Below, in pieces: positions 9,886-19,278 of a stretch of 64,000 bases of DNA (its first letter is position 1; each line of letters opens with the position of its first letter). This DNA comes from Candidatus Gastranaerophilales bacterium (lineage in GTDB: Bacteria > Cyanobacteriota > Vampirovibrionia > Gastranaerophilales > Gastranaerophilaceae). The position numbers and the translations under genes are program-made. Location of the stretch: NCBI GenBank assembly GCA_900768915.1, contig CAAGEQ010000030.1:59394-123393 (forward strand). The letters are read 5' to 3'. The notes under the pieces were generated by a model. That model made no database searches and was not told the DNA's origin. It worked only from the letters and a program-made list of their open reading frames with translations.

Positions 9886-11595
9886 CTATACTAACGCTTC
9901 TCTAACAGCTTCATTAAAGATGATTCTGCCAGGAGTTGTTTCTATTCTCTTACCATTTTCATCACGAACAATAATCTTATCGTGAAGTTCTAATACTCCG
10001 CTTTCCAAAGCAGCTAAAGCATCAGAATAGCTATAGTAGTTACCTTTAGGTTCCATATCAGGTTTTTCAATAATAGTTAAGTAATACATACCTAATACCA
10101 TATCCTGTGATGGAGTAATAATAGGTTTACCGTTAGCAGGTGCAAGAATATTATTTGTAGCCAACATTAGCATTCTTGCTTCAGTTTGAGCTTCAATAGA
10201 TAGAGGTACGTGAACAGCCATTTGGTCACCATCGAAGTCGGCATTGAATGCTGTACAAGCCAATGGGTGAAGTTGAATAGCTCTACCTTCAACTAATTTT
10301 GGTTCAAATGCTTGAATACCAAGTCTGTGAAGTGTAGGAGCACGGTTCAACATAACAGGGTGTCCATCAATAACTTCTTCTAATATATCCCAAACTTTAG
10401 GGTCTGATCTCTCAATTTTTTTCTTAGCTGATTTAATATTTTGAACATAACCACGTTCAATAAGTTTGTTTACAACAAATGGTTTGAACAATTCAATAGC
10501 CATCTCTTTTGGTAAACCACATTGATTCAATTTCAATGATGGACCAACAACGATAACTGAACGACCTGAATAGTCAACACGTTTACCTAACAAGTTTTGA
10601 CGGAAACGACCTTGTTTACCTTCAATAATGTTAGATAAAGATTTTAATGCTCTATTATTAGGACCAACAACTGTTCTACCACGTCTACCGTTATCAATAA
10701 GAGCATCAACTGCTTCTTGTAACATACGTTTTTCGTTTCTTACAATAATTTCAGGTGCACCCATTTCTAACAATCTTTGTAAACGGTTGTTTCTATTAAT
10801 TACACGTCTATACAAATCATTTAAGTCTGATGTTGCAAAACGACCACCATCTAATTGAACCATAGGTCTTAAATCAGGTGGAGTTACAGGCAATACATCC
10901 ATAATCATCCAAGTAGGATCAGTTTCTGAAGAAATTAAAGAATCTAATAATCTCAATCTCTTAATCAACTTACTCTTCTTTTGTACAGATGTAACACCCT
11001 TTTCTAATTCTGAACGAATATCTTCTGCTAATGCATTGATATCTAATTCTGATAACAATTCTTTAATAGCTTCAGCACCAATACCAACTTTTAAAGTTGA
11101 TTCTTCGTGTTCGTCCATATAATCTTCATATTCTTCTTCTGTTAATAATTGAAGTTTTTTGAATTCACTGTCACCAGCATCCATTACAACATAATTGTTG
11201 AAATATATAACTTGTTCCAAATCTTTTAGTGTCATATCCAAAAGTAAACCTAAGTATGAAGGAATACCTTTTAAGAACCAAATATGAGAAACAGGTGCAG
11301 CCAATTTAATATGGCCCATTCTGTGACGTCTTACTTTTGAATCTGTAACTTCAACTCCGCATCGTTCACAAATAATACCTTTGTGACGAACTCTTTTATA
11401 CTTACCACAGAAACATTCCCAGTCCTTTGTAGGTCCAAAGATTCTTTCACAGAATAAACCATCTCTTTCAGGTTTTAAGGTTCTGTAATTGATTGTTTCT
11501 GGTTTTGTTACCTCACCATAAGACCATTTTAAAATTCTTTCCGGTGAAGCAATGCTTATTCTTATATAATCAAAATAATCAATACTTGTAGACAA
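9886..11595 (-). CDS. rpoC1: RNA polymerase gamma subunit (beta-prime N-terminal part, split type)
   Basis: The N-terminal portion of split beta-prime. It carries the zinc site [20 protein letters not shown], the rudder/lid region ([23 protein letters not shown]) and the catalytic Mg-binding NADFDGDQM. It ends at [14 protein letters not shown], near where cyanobacterial gamma subunits end. I place the start at a TTG (11595): an AGGAG lies 9 nt upstream, and the protein then begins [21 protein letters not shown], matching the usual N-terminus. An in-frame GTG at 11643 would add 16 residues but has no good ribosome binding site. The protein from TTG is 569 aa. It is transcribed with rpoB and rpoC2; a perfect hairpin precedes it. 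Confidence 0.95.
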   Translation of the reverse strand: MSTSIDYFDYIRISIASPERILKWSYGEVTKPETINYRTLKPERDGLFCERIFGPTKDWECFCGKYKRVRHKGIICERCGVEVTDSKVRRHRMGHIKLAAPVSHIWFLKGIPSYLGLLLDMTLKDLEQVIYFNNYVVMDAGDSEFKKLQLLTEEEYEDYMDEHEESTLKVGIGAEAIKELLSELDINALAEDIRSELEKGVTSVQKKSKLIKRLRLLDSLISSETDPTWMIMDVLPVTPPDLRPMVQLDGGRFATSDLNDLYRRVINRNNRLQRLLEMGAPEIIVRNEKRMLQEAVDALIDNGRRGRTVVGPNNRALKSLSNIIEGKQGRFRQNLLGKRVDYSGRSVIVVGPSLKLNQCGLPKEMAIELFKPFVVNKLIERGYVQNIKSAKKKIERSDPKVWDILEEVIDGHPVMLNRAPTLHRLGIQAFEPKLVEGRAIQLHPLACTAFNADFDGDQMAVHVPLSIEAQTEARMLMLATNNILAPANGKPIITPSQDMVLGMYYLTIIEKPDMEPKGNYYSYSDALAALESGVLELHDKIIVRDENGKRIETTPGRIIFNEAVREALV

Positions 11596-11673
11596 TTTTA
11601 ACTTCTCCTTTTCTTGTTCGCTATGTGAAATGTAGTTTAACACTTCTTTAGCACTGTTTTGCTCGCTTACATC

Positions 11674-11697
11674 GGTTGATAGTCGAAACTATCAACC
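11674..11697 (-). promoter_or_regulatory. perfect intergenic hairpin between rpoB and rpoC1
   Basis: A 10-bp perfect stem (GGTTGATAGT / ACTATCAACC) has a four-base loop that reads UUCG in the minus-strand transcript. No T-run follows on the minus strand, so it is not a plain terminator. It lies about 80 nt before the proposed rpoC1 TTG start. Possible roles are an RNA processing or stability element, or partial attenuation between rpoB and rpoC1. Confidence 0.7.
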
Positions 11698-11706
11698 TTA
11701 GGCTTT

Positions 11707-14700
11707 TTACATATCACCTGATGACATTGAAGTATCAAAGAAATTGATGTTCAATAACTCTGAATCCATGTCTGACAACACTCTTTTTGGAGCAGCTTTT
11801 CTTAAGTCGTCCATATCTGTCATCAAATCAACTTCAACACCATCTTTCTTAGCAACGGTAATATCCAAACCTATACTTTGCAATTCTCTTACAAGTACCT
11901 TAAATGATTCTGGAATACCAGGTCTAGGGATGTTATCACCCTTAACGATAGATTCATAAGCATGGTTTCTACCATTAACATCATCGGATTTAATTGTAAG
12001 CATTTCTTGTAATGTATAAGCAGCACCGTAAGCTTCCAATGCCCAAACTTCCATTTCACCGAATCTTTGACCACCGAATTGAGCTTTACCGCCTAATGGT
12101 TGTTGTGTAACTAATGAGTAAGGACCTGTACTTCTTGCGTGAATCTTATCATCAACAAGGTGGACAAGTTTCAAGATATATGACAAACCAACAGCAACTG
12201 GTCTATCAAATCTTTCACCGGTACGTCCATCAATCAAATAAACCTTACCATCTTCTCTAACCCAATCACAACCTGACTCTTTAATACCACGAAGTAATTC
12301 TTCTTTAGTAACTCTTTCAGATGTGTTAACACCATATCTTTCATCAAAAGATGGTGCTTCATAGTGTTCACCTGTCAAGTATGCAGCTAAACCAAGTAAG
12401 CATTCGTAAGTTTGTCCTACGTTCATACGAGAAGGTACACCTAGTGGGTTTAATACTATATCTACAGGAGTTCCGTCTGGTAAGAATGGCATATCTTCTT
12501 TTGGAAGAATTCTTGAAACGATACCTTTATTACCGTGACGACCTGAAAGTTTATCACCTACAGATACCTTACGTCTTTGAGCAATATATACTCTAATTAC
12601 TGTATTTGCTCCTGGTGGTAATTCATCACCTTTTTCTCTATCAAATACCTTAACATCAAGTACACGTCCGCCTTCGCCATGAGGTACACGAAGTGAATTA
12701 TCTTTAACATCTCTTGCTTTTTCAGCAAAGATTGCTCTTAATAATTTTTCTTCTGGTGGATGTTCTGTTTCACCTTTTGGTGTTACTTTACCAACTAAAA
12801 TATCATCAGCATATACTCTAGCACCAATACGTACGATACCTCTTTCATCTAAGTGACGAAGAGAATCTTCTGATACGTTAGGAATTTCACGAGTAATTTC
12901 TTCAGGACCAATCTTAGTTTGTCTTGCATCAATTTCTAATTTTTCAATGTGTAATGAAGTAAAGATATCATCGTGTACACATCTTTCTGATAACAAGATA
13001 GCATCCTCGAAGTTATATCCTTCCCAAGGCATATATGCTACTAAAATATTTTTACCTAATGAAAGTTCACCACAACTTGTAGATGCTCCGTCAGCAATTA
13101 CATCACCAACTTGAACTTTATCTCCTTCATTAACGATAGGTCTTTGGTTAATACAAGTATCTTGGTTAGAACGAACATATTTCATTAGAGTATATAAGTG
13201 AGCCTTACCTTGAGTATCTCTAATAACAATTTCTTCACCAACAACTCTTTCAACAGTACCATCAACAGTTGAACAAACTACCATGCCAGAGTCTTTTGCG
13301 GCTCTAGATTCAAGACCAGTTCCAACAACAGGACGTTCTGTAATCAATAATGGAACGGCTTGACGTTGCATGTTTGAACCCATCAATGCACGGTTTGCAT
13401 CATCGTGTTCGATAAATGGAATAACTGATGTCGCAACAGAAATAATCTGAATAGGACATACACCAACATAGTCAACTTTTGATGATTCAGTCATAATGAA
13501 TTCTGAACGGTAACGTGCAGGAACCATTTTATCTTTGAAAGATTTATCTGGATTTAATTCAACATCAGCAGGAGCACAACGGAAGTTTTCATCTTCATCT
13601 GCAGTCATATAAACAACATCGTCAGTAACCTTACCATCTTTAACAGCAAAGAATGGAGATTCAATAAATCCGTATTCATTAACTCTTGCGTGAGTTGCTA
13701 ATGAACCAATCAAACCTGCATTAGGTCCTTCAGGTGTTTCTACTGGACAAATACGACCATAGTGTGAAGGGTGAATATCACGAACAGCAAAGCCTGCTCT
13801 TTCACGTTGTAAACCACCAGGTCCAAGAGCTGAGATACGTCTTTTGTGAGTAATTTCAGCCAATGGGTTTGTTTGATCCATAAACTGTGACAATTGAGAT
13901 GAACCAAAGAATTCTCTTAATGCAGCAACTAAAGGTTTTGTATTAAGTAAGTTCAATGGTGTCAATGTTTCAGAGTCTTGTAAAGTCATTCTTTCTTTAA
14001 CAATTCTTTCAATTCTAGAAAGACCAACTCTAAACTGGTTTTGTAATAATTCACCAACTGAACGAATTCTTCTATTTCCTAAGTGGTCGATATCATCTAA
14101 AGTACCTTCATCATAAGTTAAATTAATCAAGTACTCAATAGAAGCAATAATATCTTCTCTAGTCAAAGTTCTAATATTCTTAGGAATATTCAAGTTTAAT
14201 TTTTTGTTTAATTTATAACGACCAACTCTACCGATATCATATTTCTTATCATCAAAGAAACGTGATTCTAGAATTTGACGTCCACCTTGAGGTGATGCAG
14301 GATCACCTGGTCTTAATTTTTTGTATAATTCAATTAAAGCATCATCTGTTGTTTCAGTTGTATCTTTATCCAATGTTTTCTTCAAGAAATCGAAGTGAGT
14401 GAATAAAGATTCCATTTCAGTAACTGTGATACCCATTGCCTTTAAAACAGTTGTAGCTAAGATTTTTCTATTCTTATCTATCTTCATATAAACTAAGTCA
14501 TTAGCATCTGTTTCAATCTTCAACCATGCACCTCTGTTAGGAATCATAGTTGCATTATATAAACGTTTACCAGTTGGTGAAGTTTCTCTCTTGAAGTATA
14601 CCCCAGGAGAACGAACGATTTGAGAAACAATAACACGTTCAGCACCATTTACAATAAAAGTACCTTTATCAGTCATTGTAGGAATATCACCAATATAAAC

Positions 14701-15024
14701 TTCTTGTTCTTTAATTTCACCGCTATCACGGTTAACCAAACGAACCATTACACGCAACTGCTTAGCATAAGTAGCATCGTGAATTCTTGCTTCCTCAATT
14801 GTATACTTTGCATTATCAAAAGTATAATTTGGAAGAAAGTGCAATTCCAAACGTCCAGTATAATCTTTAACAGGACTAAAAGCCAATAATTCTTCTTTTA
14901 AACCTTCTTTTAGGAACCATTCAAAAGATTTCTTTTGAATATCAATTAAGTCAGGTAAGTAATCCAAACGAGTACTAGGAATACCCATAGGAGTTACTCT
15001 TTTTGCATATTTTGTTGTCGACAT
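11707..15024 (-). CDS. rpoB: RNA polymerase beta subunit
   Basis: The beta subunit of core RNA polymerase (1,105 aa, the compact length typical of cyanobacteria). Visible landmarks are the rifampicin-region string [31 protein letters not shown] (about residues 375-405, in sections), [48 protein letters not shown], and [27 protein letters not shown] at the C-terminal clamp. Rif-pocket residues (Q, D, H, R and S at the usual places) look wild type. It is the first gene of the rpoB-rpoC1-rpoC2 operon, with GAGGT before ATG. Unlike in many bacteria, ribosomal protein genes rplJ/rplL are not upstream; murJ is, and rpoB has its own promoter. Confidence 0.98.
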   Translation of the reverse strand: MSTTKYAKRVTPMGIPSTRLDYLPDLIDIQKKSFEWFLKEGLKEELLAFSPVKDYTGRLELHFLPNYTFDNAKYTIEEARIHDATYAKQLRVMVRLVNRDSGEIKEQEVYIGDIPTMTDKGTFIVNGAERVIVSQIVRSPGVYFKRETSPTGKRLYNATMIPNRGAWLKIETDANDLVYMKIDKNRKILATTVLKAMGITVTEMESLFTHFDFLKKTLDKDTTETTDDALIELYKKLRPGDPASPQGGRQILESRFFDDKKYDIGRVGRYKLNKKLNLNIPKNIRTLTREDIIASIEYLINLTYDEGTLDDIDHLGNRRIRSVGELLQNQFRVGLSRIERIVKERMTLQDSETLTPLNLLNTKPLVAALREFFGSSQLSQFMDQTNPLAEITHKRRISALGPGGLQRERAGFAVRDIHPSHYGRICPVETPEGPNAGLIGSLATHARVNEYGFIESPFFAVKDGKVTDDVVYMTADEDENFRCAPADVELNPDKSFKDKMVPARYRSEFIMTESSKVDYVGVCPIQIISVATSVIPFIEHDDANRALMGSNMQRQAVPLLITERPVVGTGLESRAAKDSGMVVCSTVDGTVERVVGEEIVIRDTQGKAHLYTLMKYVRSNQDTCINQRPIVNEGDKVQVGDVIADGASTSCGELSLGKNILVAYMPWEGYNFEDAILLSERCVHDDIFTSLHIEKLEIDARQTKIGPEEITREIPNVSEDSLRHLDERGIVRIGARVYADDILVGKVTPKGETEHPPEEKLLRAIFAEKARDVKDNSLRVPHGEGGRVLDVKVFDREKGDELPPGANTVIRVYIAQRRKVSVGDKLSGRHGNKGIVSRILPKEDMPFLPDGTPVDIVLNPLGVPSRMNVGQTYECLLGLAAYLTGEHYEAPSFDERYGVNTSERVTKEELLRGIKESGCDWVREDGKVYLIDGRTGERFDRPVAVGLSYILKLVHLVDDKIHARSTGPYSLVTQQPLGGKAQFGGQRFGEMEVWALEAYGAAYTLQEMLTIKSDDVNGRNHAYESIVKGDNIPRPGIPESFKVLVRELQSIGLDITVAKKDGVEVDLMTDMDDLRKAAPKRVLSDMDSELLNINFFDTSMSSGDM

Positions 15025-15130
15025 TAATTTACCTCGTCTATTCTATGATGTACGTACTTAAAATTGGTTAATATAGACTGTTTCGCTGTCAATGCCAGCC
15101 TCTGGCTCTACATTTTCCTATCAAAGCATG

Positions 15131-15159
15131 ACAATAGCACATACTTTGACATGTTACAA
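15131..15159 (-). promoter_or_regulatory. predicted rpoB promoter
   Basis: On the minus strand, a -35 TTGTAA and a -10 TATTGT are separated by 17 nt, with a TGC extension just before the -10. The predicted start gives a leader of about 100 nt. This leader holds a small hairpin (GCCAG / CTGGC, 15094-15106). The rest of the 363-nt gap (15025-15387) shows no gene. Confidence 0.6.
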
Positions 15160-15387
15160 TATCGTACAACTTCAAACCTAATAGTCAAGCAGAATAAATG
15201 TATTTTATACAATTTATTTAATAAAAATTAATATTGCGAATATACGTTGGTAAAAATTTTATTTCACTCAATGAAACTATAATACTCTTTTTTTATTTTT
15301 TTGCAAGTAAAATTTTTATTTTAGTATAAAATTTAAAATTAAAAAAACTTATAAATCAAAAATAATAAGTATTATAGGATTTGTAAA

Positions 15388-17010
15388 TTATTTTTTAATT
15401 TTACTTAAAATACGTTCTTTTACATCATCAACATATCCAATTTTAAACATTAAACTCATGCAAACATAAGATATTGATAAAATAATTGAAACAACACAAA
15501 TTTTAATTATTTCAAAAATTTGAAGATTAATTTTTCCAACTAATAAAATATCAACAACACGAGCCGATATAAAACTAAAGACTAATGCTATGGCACCAAT
15601 AAAAATCATCTTAGTTAGATTAATAAACAAATCTTTATAATCCAATTTTATTTTTTTACTCATTAAAATACCCAAACCAACAGCATTATAAAGAGTTACA
15701 AGTGATGTTGATAATGTAATACCACCAATTTGCGTCCCCATTAATGTTATAAAGATATAGTTAAATACTACTTTTAAAACAATAGAAGATGCTGCAACCA
15801 AAAATGGAGTTCTTGCATCATCAAATGCATAATATACACGAGTAATTGAGTCTCTAAATACGTATGGAAGGATTGAGAACGATAAATATAATAATGCTTC
15901 AAAAACCATTACCGAACTATTATAATTAAATTCGCCACGTTCAAAAACTAACCTTACACAATCCATACCAACTGTCATTATTCCAATAATAATTGGTATT
16001 GCAACATAAAATAACAAACCTACACCTTTATTAAAATATGAACGAATTCCATTATCATCTTTTTGTGCAACTAACCTAGTAAACAATGGAAACAAAGGAA
16101 CTAAAAACGCAGTAACTAAAATTCCAACTGGAAACTGAAATATCCTATTTGCATACCCTAATGATGTCCAAGCACCACATTTCAAAGATGATGTAAAAAA
16201 CATATCAATATATATGTGTAATTGTCCTATAGTTGAACTTAAAATTGCAGGAAAGACTAACTCTATCAAAGTTTTTAATTCTGGATTATTAAAGAAACAA
16301 AAATTTGGTTTAAATCTAAAACCAATTTTTTTTATTTGAGGGAATTGCAATAAAAACTGACAAATAGCACCAATAGTTGTTGCCCAAGCCAACACCATAC
16401 AATTTCTATCTTCTTTAATTAAACCAAACCCACAAACCGCAAGAATAATTACAATACTCATCACAATAGGTGAAAAATTCGGTAACATAAACTTTTTATA
16501 TGTAATCAATAATCCATAATATATACCAACAATACCACCCACGATAAAAACTGGAGTCATAATTTGCAAATGTTTTGCGGCAAGTGCAATCATACTAGGA
16601 GTACCATTATTTATGATTATTTCCATAACTTGTGGAGCAAAAATAAAAAATAATATACCTAATAACGTAAAAAATAAAACACTTGCGACTAAAAATGTAT
16701 TATATAATTTATTTACAAAATCTGAGGGCTTTTCATTCAAATCTGGAATCAACTTTGAAAAAACTGCCACAGTAGCACTATGTAAAGGGCCACCAACACC
16801 ACCTAAAAGAATTATCGCAAATGATGGTATTTGATACGCATAAAAATATGCATCAGACTGCCAAGTTGTACCATAATATTTTGCCGTAATTACATCTCTT
16901 AAAAAACCGACAACTTTACTCAGAATAGTTACCAATGCAATTAACCAAGCGGCTTTTAATATACTTGAGCCTTCTTCTTTTTTTCCTTTTACATTCTCTA
17001 TCTTTTCCAT
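15388..17010 (-). CDS. murJ: lipid II flippase MurJ (MviN family)
   Basis: A 540-residue multi-pass membrane protein of the MOP superfamily that moves lipid II across the cytoplasmic membrane for peptidoglycan synthesis. The N-terminus has the family's early Arg/Asp region (LSKVVGFLRDVITAKYYGTT-x-x-DAY) and GGVGGPLHSATVAVFSK. About 14 hydrophobic segments follow, and the middle has the conserved FQFPVGILVTAFLVPLFPLFTR and LVFERGEFN. An acidic/basic 18-residue cytoplasmic N-terminus precedes the first helix. There is no Shine-Dalgarno; TATACT lies 7 nt before the ATG, so transcription may start near the codon. The gene appears to stand alone. Confidence 0.95.
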   Translation of the reverse strand: MEKIENVKGKKEEGSSILKAAWLIALVTILSKVVGFLRDVITAKYYGTTWQSDAYFYAYQIPSFAIILLGGVGGPLHSATVAVFSKLIPDLNEKPSDFVNKLYNTFLVASVLFFTLLGILFFIFAPQVMEIIINNGTPSMIALAAKHLQIMTPVFIVGGIVGIYYGLLITYKKFMLPNFSPIVMSIVIILAVCGFGLIKEDRNCMVLAWATTIGAICQFLLQFPQIKKIGFRFKPNFCFFNNPELKTLIELVFPAILSSTIGQLHIYIDMFFTSSLKCGAWTSLGYANRIFQFPVGILVTAFLVPLFPLFTRLVAQKDDNGIRSYFNKGVGLLFYVAIPIIIGIMTVGMDCVRLVFERGEFNYNSSVMVFEALLYLSFSILPYVFRDSITRVYYAFDDARTPFLVAASSIVLKVVFNYIFITLMGTQIGGITLSTSLVTLYNAVGLGILMSKKIKLDYKDLFINLTKMIFIGAIALVFSFISARVVDILLVGKINLQIFEIIKICVVSIILSISYVCMSLMFKIGYVDDVKERILSKIKK

Positions 17011-17063
17011 ACATATAAGTATATATCAAAATAAAAATGTAAACGAAAAATATATTATTTATT

Positions 17064-17576
17064 TTAACCTTTTTCAGGTTCTGCTGCTAACTTGGCTCTC
17101 TGTTTATTCAAATTAGCATTTCTTAATGCAACTATTCCAGCAGAAGCCAATAAACCTAATGCCGAAAATAATGCTATATCACGCTTTCCGGTTTTCAAAT
17201 CTTTTTTATAGCGTTTCAATAACTCCTCATAACCATCCATCTCACATTGACGACTTAGTTTTAAATGTTCTGCATAATGTTTAGTCATACGTTTAAAATC
17301 AGTATTTTTAATAACTGATTGCAAGGTTTCTTGTTTTGCTTTTGTAATATTTATCTGATCACGATTATCCAAAACCCCAACAACAATCGGTGCAACTAAT
17401 GCACTTGTAAAAAATGCTGCAAATGCAGAGCCACCAACAGGTCCAATATTTGCTGGAACCTTTTTACCATTTTTTTCAAACACTTGATTTTTTGGTGGAA
17501 TTTCAACTATTTGAAAATTATTATTTGATAAAGTAACCTTTTTAGAAGCTCCGAAATTTATAGTTGATACGTTCAT
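17064..17576 (-). CDS. small two-helix membrane protein with N-terminal INFGA motif
   Basis: An unrecognised 170-residue protein. The N-terminus MNVSTINFGAS carries the short F-G motif that recurs in this window. A hydrophobic segment lies at about 47-70 (GGSAFAAFFTSALVAPIVVGVL). A charged helical region follows (about 75-135), then a second hydrophobic segment at about 137-152 (IALFSALGLLASAGIVAL) and a basic tail. The expected topology is a helical hairpin with an outer or inner soluble domain between the two helices. AAAGG precedes the ATG. No enzymatic motif is visible and the function is unknown. Confidence 0.75.
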   Translation of the reverse strand: MNVSTINFGASKKVTLSNNNFQIVEIPPKNQVFEKNGKKVPANIGPVGGSAFAAFFTSALVAPIVVGVLDNRDQINITKAKQETLQSVIKNTDFKRMTKHYAEHLKLSRQCEMDGYEELLKRYKKDLKTGKRDIALFSALGLLASAGIVALRNANLNKQRAKLAAEPEKG

Positions 17577-17669
17577 AAAATACCTTTTTACACATGTGAT
17601 GTTTGCTTTAACGTATCAAAATATATTTTGTTGCCATTATGTAAAAAAAAATTTACATACACATAAACA

Positions 17670-17867
17670 TTATTTCTTAAATTCTAATTTTTTACTTTGC
17701 TCGTTATAAACCCAATTATCTGTTAATTTAAATACTTTAAAAGAAGCACCTTTTCCTTGTTTTTCAAGCCACTTCATATTATCTGTACAATCACTCATTT
17801 CTTGACCTTTTCCATTAGTAATTGCAATATGTCCATCTTCACCAGATTTTGAATAAACAATTATCAT
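17670..17867 (-). pseudogene. C-terminal fragment of a peptidoglycan amidase/CHAP-like protein
   Basis: The reading frame encodes about 65 residues with GHIAITNGKGQEMSDC and a hydrophobic-aromatic end (FKVFKLTDNWVYN). This resembles the C-terminal half of secreted cysteine amidases, where a G-H-(I/V)-A/G motif supplies the catalytic histidine. The codons just before the first ATG read P-A-G, which also fits the family (PAG followed by V/I-V-hydrophobic). They are cut by a TAA stop, no ribosome binding site is present, and only 122 nt lie before the next gene. The N-terminal half with the catalytic cysteine is absent. I therefore read it as a remnant; a short real gene is possible but less likely. 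Confidence 0.45.
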
Positions 17868-17989
17868 ACCTGCTGGTTATTTTATTAAATTTTGTAAAAA
17901 TTTTTATTGAATTGAAATCGAAAAAAACTAAAATACTTCATGTATATAAGATGTAATGTAATATTTCCGATTAAATCGAGGAGCTAAAA

Positions 17990-18238
17990 ATGATATCCGG
18001 CATAAATAAAGATGCACATAACATTTTTGCAAATACGAGTGATTCACTTAGTAGGATTCGTTCTGGTGGAAATGGTGCGTCTGAATCTCACTTAAGAGAT
18101 TTAAGTCGAAAAGATACAATGAGTGCCAACAACATTACTAAAGATGAACTATCTTATGAATTTGATGGTGATTTTGCTGACCAAATGGATCAATGGCAAG
18201 ATGAAGAATTTGAAAGATCATTTGGAACTTTTAAATAA
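17990..18238 (+). CDS. small acidic hypothetical protein
   Basis: An 82-residue protein of unknown function, with a strong ribosome binding site (GAGGAG) 6-7 nt before the ATG. It is hydrophilic with no membrane segment. The N-terminal half is Ser/Asn/Arg-rich and the C-terminal third is acidic and aromatic (DFADQMDQWQDEEFERSFGTFK). The last 8 nt overlap, in convergent orientation, the 3' end of the TOPRIM gene. The composition suggests a small binding or adaptor protein, but no family is recognised. Confidence 0.7.
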   Translation: MISGINKDAHNIFANTSDSLSRIRSGGNGASESHLRDLSRKDTMSANNITKDELSYEFDGDFADQMDQWQDEEFERSFGTFK

Positions 18239-19211
18239 CGACATGACTTAATTTTTTAATTTCATTAACAATTTTTCGAACCTCATCAGATATATCTTTA
18301 TCTGATGATATTTGTTGTTTTACACGTAATGCAAATTCGGCTTTTTTAAATTCATGCAAACATTTATCTTTAAACAATTCTTCTAATGTTTTAACCATTG
18401 ATATATCAGTTGTTAAATCTTTTTCAGTTATAGAAACAAAATTTTTAAATTCATTATTAACCGTTTTTACTATCAATGATTTAGGTAATAAATCTTCGAA
18501 TTCACCACTATCTAACAAATAAACCTCATCAATATCACGCAATCTTGTATTTATAGATTTCTCATTTGTTTGAGCATCTTTATCTAACAATACGAAAATT
18601 GGTAATTTTAAATCTTTAGATAATTTATAATATAATTTCACTACTTGATTTTTTCCACCTGCTGCAATAACTTTTATCCCATATTTATTAAAATCATAAC
18701 CGCAAAAATCTGCAAATTTTGGTAATAAAATTTCTTCTGTAATACCTTCTGCTATAACAATGGTTTTAATTGGATATAATAAACTATATTTTTGCCTTGT
18801 AATATTCATATCATCATCAAATTTTAAAGATTTTAACCATTTTAAATTTAAAACATCACAATCATCATCAACCAGTGATAATGCTGAATTATAATCAAGT
18901 TCATTATCTAAAAGTTTTTGCACATTTTCATCATTTTCAAATGTAGAATTTTCATAAATTCTTAATTTCTGATTTACAGATAAATCCTTATTCACAATAT
19001 CAAAAGATGCATTAAAAATTTGAACTGCTATATCTTTAATTTTTTGATAGTCCATCTTTTCAATATCAACTTTTTTAATCTTTGGTTCTATTAAATTAGA
19101 TAAAATAATATCAGTAAAAACTCTTAAATATTTTTCTTCAGTAGGTTTAAAACGAGTTAATCTGTCAATTGATATTATTATTTGTTTTTTTGTTAAATTC
19201 TTAAATTTCAT
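18231..19211 (-). CDS. stand-alone OLD-type TOPRIM domain protein
   Basis: A 326-residue protein whose C-terminal half has a TOPRIM nucleic-acid-cleavage fold of the OLD nuclease type. The motif VIAEGITEEILLP (about residues 152-164) supplies the metal-binding glutamates, and FVLLDKDAQTN (about 205) supplies the D-x-D acidic pair. A later SGEFEDLLP fits the acidic region seen in OLD TOPRIMs. OLD proteins normally have an N-terminal ABC ATPase with a Walker A motif; none is visible here. The N-terminal 140 residues are helical and Asp/Lys-rich. AAAGG precedes the ATG. It could be an ATPase-less DNA repair or phage-defence nuclease. No partner ATPase lies next to it. Confidence 0.75.
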   Translation of the reverse strand: MKFKNLTKKQIIISIDRLTRFKPTEEKYLRVFTDIILSNLIEPKIKKVDIEKMDYQKIKDIAVQIFNASFDIVNKDLSVNQKLRIYENSTFENDENVQKLLDNELDYNSALSLVDDDCDVLNLKWLKSLKFDDDMNITRQKYSLLYPIKTIVIAEGITEEILLPKFADFCGYDFNKYGIKVIAAGGKNQVVKLYYKLSKDLKLPIFVLLDKDAQTNEKSINTRLRDIDEVYLLDSGEFEDLLPKSLIVKTVNNEFKNFVSITEKDLTTDISMVKTLEELFKDKCLHEFKKAEFALRVKQQISSDKDISDEVRKIVNEIKKLSHVVI

Positions 19212-19278
19212 CTTAACCTTTGTTAATAAATATACTATAAAATGGCAATTTTTTGAAGTTATAAGTTTTTATAAAAGT

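Noticed and set aside
9800..9900. rpoC split as a possible sequencing frameshift
   Set aside because: There is a 43-nt gap with a ribosome binding site before the rpoC2 ATG, and rpoC1 ends at a sensible family C-terminus.
11596..11643. GTG start of rpoC1 with 16 extra residues
   Set aside because: There is no convincing ribosome binding site, while TTG 11595 has AGGAG 9 nt upstream and gives the usual N-terminal sequence.
15088..15160. Plus-strand TTGACA near 15145
   Set aside because: The nearest -10-like string is only 2 nt away on the plus strand and no plus-strand gene follows. The region is better explained by the minus-strand rpoB promoter.
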